Shown here: positions 30,143 through 38,513 of the stretch, piece by piece | How the letters are laid out: the number at the start of each line of letters is the position of its first letter | How positions within the stretch are numbered: the stretch's first letter is position 1 | From: Alcaligenaceae bacterium SAGV5 | Lineage (GTDB): Bacteria; Pseudomonadota; Gammaproteobacteria; Burkholderiales; Burkholderiaceae_B | Length of the DNA: 64,000 nucleotides | Assembly (NCBI GenBank): GCA_009360345.1 | Contig: SPDP01000001.1 | Span: forward strand, 992,001-1,056,000 | Direction: 5' to 3' | Translations under genes and position numbers: made by a program | Notes under the pieces: model-generated | Seen by the model: the letters and a program-made list of their open reading frames with translations, nothing else | What the model was told of the DNA's origin: nothing | Databases searched by the model: none

Positions 30143-31005
30143 GGCTGGACTCCCTGCCCCGCGTCGGCTTCCCCCAGGCCGGGGATGCGGCGCGGCGCCC
30201 GGTCGCCATAGATGATCGTCGCTCCCGCCTGCCGGCGCGGCCCGGGCGGCTCGCCTTCCCCCAGCCCCAGCAGGGACGCAAGCCCTCCGGCCACGCGGCC
30301 CGGCGCCGGACTGCCGTCCCCCGGCCGGCGCAGCATGGCGGTCAGCACGCCGCCATCGCGGGCGATGATGAGTTTGACGGCTTCGTCCGGCGTCGCGTCC
30401 AGCGTCACGGTGGAGAAGGCCCCGCGCGGCACGTCGCCCGCCGCTCCCGGCGTCTCGGTCTGGTGTCCCGTGGCCAGCACGCGCATCCGTTGCAGCAGAG
30501 GCATGGTCGTGCGCTTGCCTCGATGATCGAAGGTCACGTACAGGTCGATGAGATCGCCCGGCTGCAGCAGACCCGAGACCGAACTGATCTCGTCCACCGG
30601 TATGGTCACCGCCCGGCGCCCCTCGCCCAGGCGCTGGGCCAGCGGGGCCGGGCGGCCCGCCTCGAGATGCAGCGCCAGCAGGGGTTCGCCGGCCCGTACC
30701 CGGTAGGCCAGCACGCCGCCTTCGAGATCGCCGAACCGGCCAGGAACGACGGCCCCGGACGGAGCCCACTGCGCGGGGATCTCGCGCACCGCCGCCGACT
30801 CCGCCGTCAGGCGCTGGCCCGCATCCAGGTCGGAGGCGGCCACCACCACCGCGATACGCGCCGCGCGCGCATCGGCCTCGATGGCGTCGATGCGCCCCTG
30901 TATCTGGCGCTGGCCGAGCCATGCGGCCAGGCCCCCGGCGCTCAGCGCCACGGCCAGCACCCACCACTTCCGGTCCAGGCGGAAACGGGGCAGGCGCGGC
31001 ATCAT
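30139..31005 (-). CDS. cpaB: Flp pilus assembly protein CpaB (RcpC)
   Basis: 288 residues: N-terminal membrane anchor (about 14-30, WWVLAVALSAGGLAAWLG), SAF domain with VVAASDLDAGQRLTAESAAV and YRVRAGEPLL, then the C-terminal Flp-type domain with VTIPVDEISSVSGLLQPGD. CpaB is thought to gate or modify the pilus channel. Two adjacent ATG codons are available at 31005 and 31002; the gene overlaps both neighbours. Confidence 0.92.
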   Translation of the reverse strand: MMPRLPRFRLDRKWWVLAVALSAGGLAAWLGQRQIQGRIDAIEADARAARIAVVVAASDLDAGQRLTAESAAVREIPAQWAPSGAVVPGRFGDLEGGVLAYRVRAGEPLLALHLEAGRPAPLAQRLGEGRRAVTIPVDEISSVSGLLQPGDLIDLYVTFDHRGKRTTMPLLQRMRVLATGHQTETPGAAGDVPRGAFSTVTLDATPDEAVKLIIARDGGVLTAMLRRPGDGSPAPGRVAGGLASLLGLGEGEPPGPRRQAGATIIYGDRAPRRIPGLGEADAGQGVQP

Positions 31006-31220
31006 AGCGGCAAGGCCAGCGAACCGGCGAAACGCAGGTGAAACCCGCGCAGGGCGTCGAGCAGCCACGCCAGCACGCCGCCCCCTTCACCGAACAGACC
31101 ACCGCCGGCGACGCCGACCAGCAACATGGCCACGACGAGATATTCCGCCATGGACTGCCCCCTCTGCCCCCGTTCACCCAGCGTCCCGCGCGTCACGATC
31201 ATGACTCTTCGCCTCTTCAT
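31002..31220 (-). CDS. Second Flp-like prepilin (minor pilin candidate)
   Basis: 72 residues with a basic leader and the processing motif RG/QSMAEYLVVAMLLVGVAGG; cleavage would follow the Gly, four residues before Glu-Tyr, as for Flp pilins. The mature part is short and ends LRFAGSLALPL. The ATG at 31220 was chosen because it overlaps the preceding stop as ATGA; a later ATG at 31202 is possible. It is distinct from the main pilin at 33981 and may be a minor or initiating subunit. Confidence 0.75.
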   Translation of the reverse strand: MKRRRVMIVTRGTLGERGQRGQSMAEYLVVAMLLVGVAGGGLFGEGGGVLAWLLDALRGFHLRFAGSLALPL

Positions 31221-31873
31221 TCTCCAGCCTCGGTCTCGATGGCGAGCAGGCCGCTTCCCTGCCGCCGCGCCACCACCACCAGTTGCAGCACCCGCCGCGC
31301 CTGCCGCCACGCCATGAGCCCGCCGCCCCCGCCGCGCCATCCCTGCGCGCTCAGGCCCGCGTGCAGCGACCGGGAAAACGCCACGGCGTCGGCATCATGG
31401 ACATAGACCTGCTGGACCACCCACCCCCGTTCGTCCTGGGTCCGCACGTCCAGCAGCAGCTTCGCGCCCGGAGGCGCCCACGCGGCGGGCAAGGCGCGCC
31501 CCTCCGCCTTTCCCGCCAGGCCGACAGCCAGCACGCCCTGCGTCGCGCCGGGCCTCGACTGACGAAGCTGCATCAGCCATGGACGGTTGCCTCGCAGGCC
31601 GCTCAGCATCACGCCATCGGGCAAGGGCAGCAGCCAGGGATCCAGCCCGGGTTGCCTGGCCAGACTGTCGGCGAGATCTCCCGGCGATTGCCGGACCTCG
31701 AACAGACGGACATCCATCCGAACCCCGTTCACGCGCACCGGACCTCCCCATCCCAGATCGACGGCGCCAGGAGGCATGCCCGGCTGGGCCGATGCCGCGT
31801 GGTTCCACAACATGCCCATGGCGAGCGCGAGGCAGCCGCTCATGGGCGCGCGATGGCGGGCCGCGCCGGTCAT
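31217..31873 (-). CDS. Tad-locus secreted protein of unknown function
   Basis: 218 residues with a signal peptide (MSGCLALAMGMLWNHAASAQ ends at about residue 30). The mature part has VRVNGVRMDVRLFEVRQSPG, then WLLPLPDGVMLSGL and later QQVYVHDADAVAFSRSLHAG, with a basic/Gly-rich stretch at the C-terminus. No family is recognised. Stop and start overlaps on both sides (ATGA) place it firmly in the pilus operon, so a periplasmic or outer-membrane assembly factor is likely. Confidence 0.75.
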   Translation of the reverse strand: MTGAARHRAPMSGCLALAMGMLWNHAASAQPGMPPGAVDLGWGGPVRVNGVRMDVRLFEVRQSPGDLADSLARQPGLDPWLLPLPDGVMLSGLRGNRPWLMQLRQSRPGATQGVLAVGLAGKAEGRALPAAWAPPGAKLLLDVRTQDERGWVVQQVYVHDADAVAFSRSLHAGLSAQGWRGGGGGLMAWRQARRVLQLVVVARRQGSGLLAIETEAGE

Positions 31874-32577
31874 GGCCGCTCTCCCGCGGCCGGAGGCAGC
31901 AGCCCTTTCCACGCCATGAGCCAGTCGAACTCCGGCGGCGGACGCCCCCAGGAGCGATCGACGTGCGACAGCGCCGACAGGGTCCGGCCCGCCCGCTCCG
32001 TTCGCCGCGCCGCGTCGCTCCAGGCCCTGGGCGCGCCGGCGATACGCGCCTGGACATCCCCGTCGTCCCTGGCATGGCCGGCATCCACCAGGATGGCGAA
32101 CCGGCTGGACAGCGGCGCCACGGCTTGCCACCCTCCCCGCCTGGCTGCCGGCGCGAGATCGGGGCTCACCGAAACCCGTCCCGCCACCAGTCCCGGATAC
32201 GCCGGCAGCAGTTCCCCCCTGAGCATGCGCGCCGGCTCGGCGGTTCCTCCAGGCTGGGCCTGCTCGGGCAGCCGGCCCGCCTCGTTCCTGATGTCCGCGG
32301 AAAACCGCCCGGCCTGCGCGGGCAGCAATGCGGATCCATCGTGATTGCGCCAGCGATGGCGATCGGGTTGAAAAAAATAGGCATGCGTGCGCTCGTGGAC
32401 TTCCCGCGGCGCGTCCTGCGCCACGACGAAGGCGAGGTGACGTCCCGCGAACTCGGTCTGCAAGGCAAGATCCTGCAATCGCCCCAGCGTCGAGCCCAGC
32501 ACCCACAACGCCCCGATCCCGCCCAGTGCGAGCAGGGCCTCGGCAATGGCCTGGCCGCGCATGCTCGCCGTCACCAT
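31870..32577 (-). CDS. TadE/TadF-like pseudopilin
   Basis: 235 residues. The N-terminus MRGQAIAEALLALGGIGALW carries a type IVb processing motif (G followed by QAIA then Glu) and one membrane helix, the pattern of TadE/TadF pseudopilins. The rest is a soluble domain without recognised motifs. The ATG at 32577 gives 5 extra residues; the ATG at 32562 starts exactly at MRGQ. It overlaps the TadG-like gene upstream. Confidence 0.7.
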   Translation of the reverse strand: MVTASMRGQAIAEALLALGGIGALWVLGSTLGRLQDLALQTEFAGRHLAFVVAQDAPREVHERTHAYFFQPDRHRWRNHDGSALLPAQAGRFSADIRNEAGRLPEQAQPGGTAEPARMLRGELLPAYPGLVAGRVSVSPDLAPAARRGGWQAVAPLSSRFAILVDAGHARDDGDVQARIAGAPRAWSDAARRTERAGRTLSALSHVDRSWGRPPPEFDWLMAWKGLLPPAAGERP

Positions 32578-33980
32578 GCCGGGCCCTGCCTGCGCCATGC
32601 CTGCTCGCGCTCCGCGGGCTCGACCGGGACCAGGCCTGCCTGCCAGTACGGCATGAACAGGCTGGGCCGCTCCGTGCCGCCATCGGCCCGCCCCGATGGC
32701 CGGCGATAGTAGGTCGACGCGGCACTGACCGCGGAAAGCCCGCCCGCGCCAAGCCCGGTCCCGAACGCCAGGCGGCCCGTTCCGCCGCGCGGACCCGCGG
32801 CATCCGTCGTCCGCATGGCCGCCGCGGCACGGGTGGCTCTTGCGGCAAAGCGCAAGGCCGGCTCCCCGGTCTCCCGGTCGGCCAGTCCCGTGAACCACGG
32901 CAGCCCCCTGCCCTGCCACACCACGCCTTGCGACAGCGCGAACGAGTTGGCGAGCGGATTGGCCGTGCCATCCAGCAGGCGCCAATCGGTATGTCCGCGC
33001 ACCCACCGCCAGAAGTCCTGGTCGGCAAAATCCTCGGGAGGTTCGTCGACGTGCGGCAACTCGTCGTCCTGCAACGAGGCATCGCCTTTGACACTGCCCC
33101 ACCCCATGGGATATTCGCGGTAGTAGCAACCTATCCATCGGTTGGATCGCAGGGCATGGAAGGACAGCGTGTCGTCCGATCGCCAGGTCTCCAGGCCCAC
33201 GAGCGACGTCGCGCCGCGGCGCCGCAGTTCATGCCGCAGCCAGGGACACCGCCACTCCGACGGCAACAGGCTGCGGTGGTCATGATCGCGCGGCGCGAGA
33301 AAACCGTAGTGAGAACGGGCTTCCTCCACCATGCTCTTGAGCGGGGCCCGGGCCGCGCCGCCATGCCGGACCACGAACCCCGGCAGCGTGTCGGCCAGCA
33401 GGGCCGCATCCAGGTGCGCCGCATCGTCGTCATAGTGGGCGGCCAGCACGGTCCGCATCGTCTGCATGCGGACGTCGGCCAACGATTGCTGCACGGCCGC
33501 CTGTGCCCGCAGCAGGACGTCGTGCACGACACGATCGTGCTCGGCGAAGGCCCGGGCCAGGGCACCATCCTGCCAATCGGCGGCGCCTCCCGCGCCGGCC
33601 GCGCCCGCGGCGCTTCGATAGGCCCGGCCATGGGCGGCACCGAACAGGCCGCCGATCAGGCTCGCTGGCGGATTGGAAGACGCGAACCGACGGGCCTGCG
33701 CATCGCCGAACTTCGCCCACGATGCCAGCGTGATGGCATGCGCCATGCCCACCTGGTGGGCCACCAGTGCGCGATTCGCGTAGGCAAGGAAATTCAGGCT
33801 CCGGGCCTGGACCAGCGCGCCGCTATAGGCCGCCGCATCGAGCGCGCGGGCCAGCCGGATCTTCTCGCGCAACAGTTGTCCGCCGTCGAAGAGCTGCACC
33901 AGCCCCGCCGCCGCCGCGGCGAGCAGCGCGACCGCCAGCACCAGTGCCTGCCCGGCCTGCGAGCGATCCCCGGCGCGCAT
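32571..33980 (-). CDS. TadG-like Flp pilus assembly protein
   Basis: 469 residues. The N-terminal helix QAGQALVLAVALLAAAAAGL, then LDAAAYSGALVQARSLNFLA, is the TadG-like leader and Ala-rich segment. The large C-terminal region, rich in aromatic residues (YYREYPMGWG, DFWRWVRGHTDWRLLDG), is probably periplasmic. No von Willebrand A domain, common in TadG, was recognised. It begins directly after the pilin stop. Confidence 0.75.
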   Translation of the reverse strand: MRAGDRSQAGQALVLAVALLAAAAAGLVQLFDGGQLLREKIRLARALDAAAYSGALVQARSLNFLAYANRALVAHQVGMAHAITLASWAKFGDAQARRFASSNPPASLIGGLFGAAHGRAYRSAAGAAGAGGAADWQDGALARAFAEHDRVVHDVLLRAQAAVQQSLADVRMQTMRTVLAAHYDDDAAHLDAALLADTLPGFVVRHGGAARAPLKSMVEEARSHYGFLAPRDHDHRSLLPSEWRCPWLRHELRRRGATSLVGLETWRSDDTLSFHALRSNRWIGCYYREYPMGWGSVKGDASLQDDELPHVDEPPEDFADQDFWRWVRGHTDWRLLDGTANPLANSFALSQGVVWQGRGLPWFTGLADRETGEPALRFAARATRAAAAMRTTDAAGPRGGTGRLAFGTGLGAGGLSAVSAASTYYRRPSGRADGGTERPSLFMPYWQAGLVPVEPAEREQAWRRQGPAW

Positions 33981-34268
33981 CTAGTTCGCGCCTGCCTGCG
34001 CGGCGTTGCCCGTGAAGGACTTGAGCGAACGGGCGGAAGCCTGGGACCTGGCGCCCTTGGCCGCGGTCTGCGCGGCGCGCGACTCGGTCGAACCGTCCTC
34101 GCCCGCGAGCTCCCTCGCCATCGCGGCGGTCTGGGAACGGACCACCTGTCCGAACAACTGGTAGACGGCAATCGCGGCCACGGCCACGAGCGCGACGATG
34201 ACGACGTATTCCACCATGGACTGGCCGCGCTGCGGGCGCCGCCGGGTGGAGAAAACGGGAAGGGACAT
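33981..34268 (-). CDS. flp: Flp/Fap type IVb pilin
   Basis: 95 residues. Prepilin leader with RG/QSMVEYVVIVALVAVAAI: cleavage after Gly, Glu at +5, then Tyr, and a single hydrophobic helix. The mature tail is polar and Ala/Ser-rich and longer than in Actinobacillus Flp1. As the first gene of the locus it should be the main pilus subunit. The prepilin peptidase (tadV/cpaA) and tadZ/cpaE are not in the window. Confidence 0.9.
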   Translation of the reverse strand: MSLPVFSTRRRPQRGQSMVEYVVIVALVAVAAIAVYQLFGQVVRSQTAAMARELAGEDGSTESRAAQTAAKGARSQASARSLKSFTGNAAQAGAN

Positions 34269-34346
34269 GGGCGGGACTCCCCCCTCGCGCGCCGGGCGCC
34301 ATACCCGGCCGTCCGCGAAGGTGCCGCCAGTTTCCGGGGGCAGCCT

Positions 34347-34394
34347 CGCCCCGGCAATGCGAGGATCCCGCGACGGACAGGAAGGTCATCCCCG
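34347..34394 (+). repeat. 48-bp direct repeat, left copy
   Basis: It begins CGCCCCGGCAATGCGAGGAT and ends GGAAGGTCATCCCCG. It is identical to 49122-49169 except at 34359 (G here, A there) and in the same orientation. It ends 12 bases before the IclR stop codon and marks the left end of the catabolic island. Confidence 0.9.
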
Positions 34395-34405
34395 CGCCTG
34401 CGGCG

Positions 34406-35185
34406 CTACGTCACTCTCTTGTAGCCAAGATTGGTAGAAGCAACCCGGGCGGCCCGCAACAAGGCGTCAAGCTGCTTCGGATCGGGAACGCCAGGGACGA
34501 ATTGAATGGAGCCCACGATTGCCAGCGCCCCGATGCAATCGCCGGTCGCATCGAATATCGGCGCCGACAAACCGTTGATGCCCAGCAAGATCTCTTCCGG
34601 CGACGACGACCAGCCCTGCTGCCTGACTTTCTCGATCTCCTTGTCCAGATCCTCCCAATTGCAGATGGTGTGAGGCGTGCACGGGACCAATGGCTGCTGG
34701 CGCGCCCAGGTGGACAGCGACTGCCGGCTGAAAGCCAGGGCGACCTTGCCGTGGGAAGTCGCATGGATCGGCAATACGCTGCCAGGCTTGACGCTTATTT
34801 GCATCTGGGCGAAACCATGCAACCGCTCAACCACCAGCACCTCTCGCGCGCCAATGGCTGCCAGGGTCACCGTTTCCCCGCATTCGTCCCGTAGCCACAG
34901 CAGTTGATCTTCCGCGGCCGACATCAGATCGTCCCGACCGGAAGCAAGCCGTCCCAGGACCGTCGCACGCCGGCCGATGCGGTATTTCGCGGTCACCGGG
35001 TGTTGGGACAGATAGCCTCTGTCAACCAATGTCTGCAAGTGCCGGAACACGGACCCCTTCGTGTATCCCAGACGCTCCGCGATCTCGCTGACGCCCAGGT
35101 CCGCTTCCGAGCCGGCGACTGCCTCCAGGACATCCAGCGCAAGGTGCGCCGCCCTGACCGAAGACTTCGGACTTTCCTCCTGCAT
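34406..35185 (-). CDS. IclR-family transcriptional regulator
   Basis: 259 residues. An N-terminal winged helix (LGVSEIAERLGYTKGSVFRH, then LVDRGYLSQ) is followed by the IclR effector domain (IHATSHGKVALAFS, LLGINGLSAPIFDATGD). GAGGAG precedes the ATG. It is divergent from a LysR gene, with an IclR-like palindrome between them, and sits at the left edge of the island. It probably controls one or more of the catabolic operons in response to a pathway metabolite; the ligand is unknown. Confidence 0.93.
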   Translation of the reverse strand: MQEESPKSSVRAAHLALDVLEAVAGSEADLGVSEIAERLGYTKGSVFRHLQTLVDRGYLSQHPVTAKYRIGRRATVLGRLASGRDDLMSAAEDQLLWLRDECGETVTLAAIGAREVLVVERLHGFAQMQISVKPGSVLPIHATSHGKVALAFSRQSLSTWARQQPLVPCTPHTICNWEDLDKEIEKVRQQGWSSSPEEILLGINGLSAPIFDATGDCIGALAIVGSIQFVPGVPDPKQLDALLRAARVASTNLGYKRVT

Positions 35186-35378
35186 GTAACGCTCCTCTCT
35201 GCTTCCCTGAGTGCCGCCAACGTCGGCATGATGGCGCGGCCCACATGGCAAAAAAATCAATTGCCGCCCCAACGCTTCTGGAATACCTTATCAAACGTAT
35301 CCTATACGCAAACACTGTTCGCGTGTTGCGAACAACAATAGCCGAGCTCATCCCTGCTCCCGGAATGCAGGAGTTCCC
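35186..35378. promoter_or_regulatory. IclR-LysR divergent control region
   Basis: TGTTCGCGTGTTGCGAACA (35316-35334) is an inverted repeat with perfect 7-base arms, of the size IclR proteins bind. TGCCGCC-AAC-GTCGGCA (35212-35228) shares the AAC-centred design of the three 19-bp operators elsewhere in the island but with different arms and one mismatch. GCAGGAG serves the LysR gene. Confidence 0.6.
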
Positions 35379-36290
35379 ATGCGTCTTGATCTCTACACAC
35401 TCCAGCTGTTTGTCGCGGTCATCGACCAAGGCGGAATTGCCGCCGCGGCGGACCAGCAGCACATCGCCGCATCCGCATTGAGCAAACGCATCACCGACAT
35501 GGAGCGATGCATGGGAGTCACGTTGCTGACTCGCAAGGCGCGGGGCGTGGAGCCGACCATGGCGGGCCTGTGCGTGGCCAAGAAAGCACGCCTGCTGTTG
35601 CGCCGGGCGGATGAGATTTCACAGGAAATCCGGGAGTTCGCCAGCGGCCGGGCGGGAAACGTCCGGGTTGGCGTCAATGCATCGGCGCTGATGCAATTCC
35701 TGCCAACGGACCTACGCGAGTTCCAATTGCAGGAACCCGCCATTCAAATCGAGGTGCAGGAGCAGATCAGCTCGTCGGTGATCCGGGCCGTGGCGGAAAA
35801 CGCCGTCGATATCGGCATATGCGTGGCGGAAAACAGCGCCGCCTACGATTTGCATCTGTTCCCCTACCACCGGGACTCCCTGACGCTGGTCGTGCCCGGC
35901 GGCCACCCGCTGGCCGGGGAAAATGCCATCCATTTCGAGAGAACGCTCAACTACCACTATGTCGGCATGCACAAAGGCAGCTCGCTGAACAACCTGTTGA
36001 TCGCCGAGGCGAGCAAGCTCAAGGCACAGATACACATCAGGCAATATGTGACTTCGTTCGACGCGGTGGTCGCCATGGTCAAGGCCAATATCGGCATCGG
36101 CGTCATCCCCACCGGGATCGCCCACAAACTGTATGTGTCGGACGGCATCCGGCTTGTCACCCTGGCCGACGCCTGGGCGGTCCGGGAACTGATGCTTTGC
36201 ATCCGGCGAGAGGATGAATTGTCGTCGTCCGCGCTGAGACTGTTCGAGCACTTGCGCGCCAGCATCCAGGAAGAAGTGGCGTATCACTGA
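35379..36290 (+). CDS. LysR-family transcriptional regulator of the island
   Basis: 303 residues. N-terminal HTH with LYTLQLFVAVIDQGGIAAAA and SALSKRITDMERCMGVTLL, followed by the periplasmic-binding-like effector domain (VRVGVNASALMQFLPTDLRE to VKANIGIGVIPTG). It is the only LysR in the island, and the three operons each have a T-N11-A palindrome upstream, so it is the favoured regulator of all three. It ends 7 bases inside the convergent HMG-CoA-lyase-like gene. Confidence 0.93.
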   Translation: MRLDLYTLQLFVAVIDQGGIAAAADQQHIAASALSKRITDMERCMGVTLLTRKARGVEPTMAGLCVAKKARLLLRRADEISQEIREFASGRAGNVRVGVNASALMQFLPTDLREFQLQEPAIQIEVQEQISSSVIRAVAENAVDIGICVAENSAAYDLHLFPYHRDSLTLVVPGGHPLAGENAIHFERTLNYHYVGMHKGSSLNNLLIAEASKLKAQIHIRQYVTSFDAVVAMVKANIGIGVIPTGIAHKLYVSDGIRLVTLADAWAVRELMLCIRREDELSSSALRLFEHLRASIQEEVAYH

Positions 36291-37276
36291 GCATGCCGGC
36301 GAAGCCCCGCCATCGACCCTGTCCTGGCAAAAGCTGGCAACGGATACCGCCGATGCCAAGGTCCGGCCTCCAGAAGATGGCTGGAAACGGGGTGGTCGAG
36401 CATGCCGGCGAGGACCCGTGAAGCATCCAATAGCGCACCAAGATCCACGCCGCTGCGATACCCCATGGCCTCCAGCATGTGCGCGAGATCCTCGGTGCAG
36501 ACGTTGCCGCTCGCGCCTGGCGCGTAGGGACATCCTCCCAGCCCGGAGAGCGAGGCATCGAACCGGTCTATGCCTGCCTCCAGGGCCGCGACCGCATTGG
36601 CCAGCCCCATGCCGCGCGTGTCGTGAAAATGAGCCGTCAGTTGCAATCCCGGCCACCGAGCCCTGACTCGCCCGCACAGCGACCGTACCTGTGCGGGATT
36701 CGCCATGCCGGTCGTGTCGCAAAGCGTGACCGACACGATGCCCAGGCCGACCAGCCGTTCGACGACATCCACGACCTCACGCTCCGCGACCGGACCATCG
36801 AATGGACAGCCAAAGGCGGTGGAAAGCGAAACCGCGATGCCGACCTCGCCCGCCGCCATGCCCACGATGCGCTCGAATTCGGCCAGAGAGTCAGCCGGCA
36901 GTCGACGCAGGTTGGCCAGGCTATGCCCGGCGCTGACCGACATGACAAGATTGATCTCGTCGACCCCGCAGGCCAGCGCCCGCTCACAACCCCGCACGTT
37001 TGGCACCAGGGCCGCGTAGGCCACGCCGGGATGGCGCCGGATTCCAGCCATGACGGATTCGGCATCGGCAAGGGCGGGAATCGCCTTGGAAGAGGTGAAG
37101 GACGTCACCTCTATCTTGGCGACACCCGTGGCGCCAAGCGCATCGATCAACGCGATCTTCCGCTCGGTCGGAATGAAACCGGCCTCGTTCTGAAAGCCGT
37201 CACGAGGGGCCACTTCCTGGATGAAAACACGGCTTTTTTCGGGGGAAGTCATGATTCCGGTATCCTCGCGCCGCAT
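36284..37276 (-). CDS. HMG-CoA-lyase-like acyl-CoA lyase
   Basis: 330 residues of the HMGL family: substrate Arg in VAPRDGFQNE, metal ligands in TAHFHDTRGMGLAN, and the catalytic Cys loop LGGCPYAPGASGN (about 247). It would cleave a beta-hydroxy-acyl-CoA such as HMG-CoA or citramalyl-CoA. The ATG overlaps the preceding CoA-transferase stop (TGATG), so the two are translated together and probably act in sequence. It is the last gene of operon 1. Confidence 0.9.
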   Translation of the reverse strand: MRREDTGIMTSPEKSRVFIQEVAPRDGFQNEAGFIPTERKIALIDALGATGVAKIEVTSFTSSKAIPALADAESVMAGIRRHPGVAYAALVPNVRGCERALACGVDEINLVMSVSAGHSLANLRRLPADSLAEFERIVGMAAGEVGIAVSLSTAFGCPFDGPVAEREVVDVVERLVGLGIVSVTLCDTTGMANPAQVRSLCGRVRARWPGLQLTAHFHDTRGMGLANAVAALEAGIDRFDASLSGLGGCPYAPGASGNVCTEDLAHMLEAMGYRSGVDLGALLDASRVLAGMLDHPVSSHLLEAGPWHRRYPLPAFARTGSMAGLRRHAQ

Positions 37277-38475
37277 CAGACCAGCCCCCTCGCCCGCAGT
37301 TCTTCCAGCCGACCGGACGAAACATCGATCCCGTCCAGGATCTCTTTTGTGTGCGCCCCCAGCGCGGGCCCCAGCCAATTGATACGACCCGGAGTCGCGC
37401 TGAGCTTGGGCACGATGCCAGGAAACGCCACTTTCTGCCCGCCGGGCAGAGCCGACTCCAGGATCATCTCGCGAGCACGGTAGTGTTCGTCCTGCAGAAT
37501 GTCCTTGGCCGTGTAGATGCGGCCGCAGGGAACTTGCGCGCCTTCGAGCGCGCGCAACACTTCGTCGAGCGGCCTCTCCCCGGTCCAGGCCGATATGACT
37601 TCATCCAGCATCTTGGCTTGGCCCGCCCTGCCGGCGTTGTCCCGCAGCTCCGGGGACTGCGCCAGATCCGGCCGGCCCATGGCATTCATCATGCGTTTGA
37701 AGATCGCATCGCCGTTGCCGGCAATGACGACATAGCTGCCATCGATGCAAAGATAAGTGTTCGATGGAGCGATGCCGGGCAGCGATGAGCCCGTGCGTTC
37801 CCGCACATGCCCGAGCAGATCACACTCCGGGATCAGGCTCTCCATGACCGCGAAGACCGCCTCGTACAGCGCGACGTCGACGATCTGTCCCGTGCCGCCG
37901 AGTTGCTCCCGGTTGCGTAGCGCCATCAGGATACCGATCGTCGCGTAGAGCGAGGCGAGTGTATCGCCCAGGCTGATACCGACACGTACCGGAGCCCGAT
38001 CGGGATAACCGGTCACGTAGCGCAGCCCGCCCATGCATTCGGCGATGGCGGCGAAACCGGGACGGCAACTGGCGGGTCCCGTCTGGCCATAGCCTGAAAT
38101 GCGAGCCATGATCAGCCCGGGATTGATGCCCGACAGCACCTCCCACCCCAGGTTCCACTTCTCCAGCGTGCCAGGCCGAAAATTCTCGATCAGCACGTCG
38201 GCTTCGGCAACCAGCCGACGCACGATGGACTGCCCTTCTTCCGATTTGAGGTCGAGCGACAGCGATTTCTTGTTCCGGCTCTGCGCATACCACCAGAGCG
38301 ATGTGCCGTCATGAAGGTGGCGCCAATTCCTCAGGGGATCGCCCTGGCCGGGCGGCTCGATCTTCACGACGTCGGCGCCGAATTGCGCCAGCAGCGACCC
38401 TGCGTACGGCCCGGCGATCAATGATCCCAACTCGAGCACCTTGACCCCTGCCAGGGCATCTTTGTTCATCTGCAT
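37276..38475 (-). CDS. Family III CoA-transferase (CaiB/BaiF)
   Basis: 399 residues. Motifs are LELGSLIAGPYAGSLLAQFG, ADVVKIEPPGQGDPLRNW, NFRPGTLEKW and the nucleophile Asp in GISLGDTLASLYATIG (about 169). It moves CoA between carboxylic acids in the cytoplasm. In this operon it probably activates an acid from ring breakdown for the HMG-CoA-lyase-like enzyme encoded next. AGGATGAGG lies before the ATG. Confidence 0.93.
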   Translation of the reverse strand: MQMNKDALAGVKVLELGSLIAGPYAGSLLAQFGADVVKIEPPGQGDPLRNWRHLHDGTSLWWYAQSRNKKSLSLDLKSEEGQSIVRRLVAEADVLIENFRPGTLEKWNLGWEVLSGINPGLIMARISGYGQTGPASCRPGFAAIAECMGGLRYVTGYPDRAPVRVGISLGDTLASLYATIGILMALRNREQLGGTGQIVDVALYEAVFAVMESLIPECDLLGHVRERTGSSLPGIAPSNTYLCIDGSYVVIAGNGDAIFKRMMNAMGRPDLAQSPELRDNAGRAGQAKMLDEVISAWTGERPLDEVLRALEGAQVPCGRIYTAKDILQDEHYRAREMILESALPGGQKVAFPGIVPKLSATPGRINWLGPALGAHTKEILDGIDVSSGRLEELRARGLV

Positions 38476-38513
38476 GACAGCCTCATCCTCCTAGACGCCG
38501 ACACAGGCCGCGC

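Noticed and set aside
34347-34394. 48-bp direct repeat as a transcription terminator
   Set aside because: Both copies lie just after minus-strand stops, but the sequence folds into no strong stem and has no T-run.
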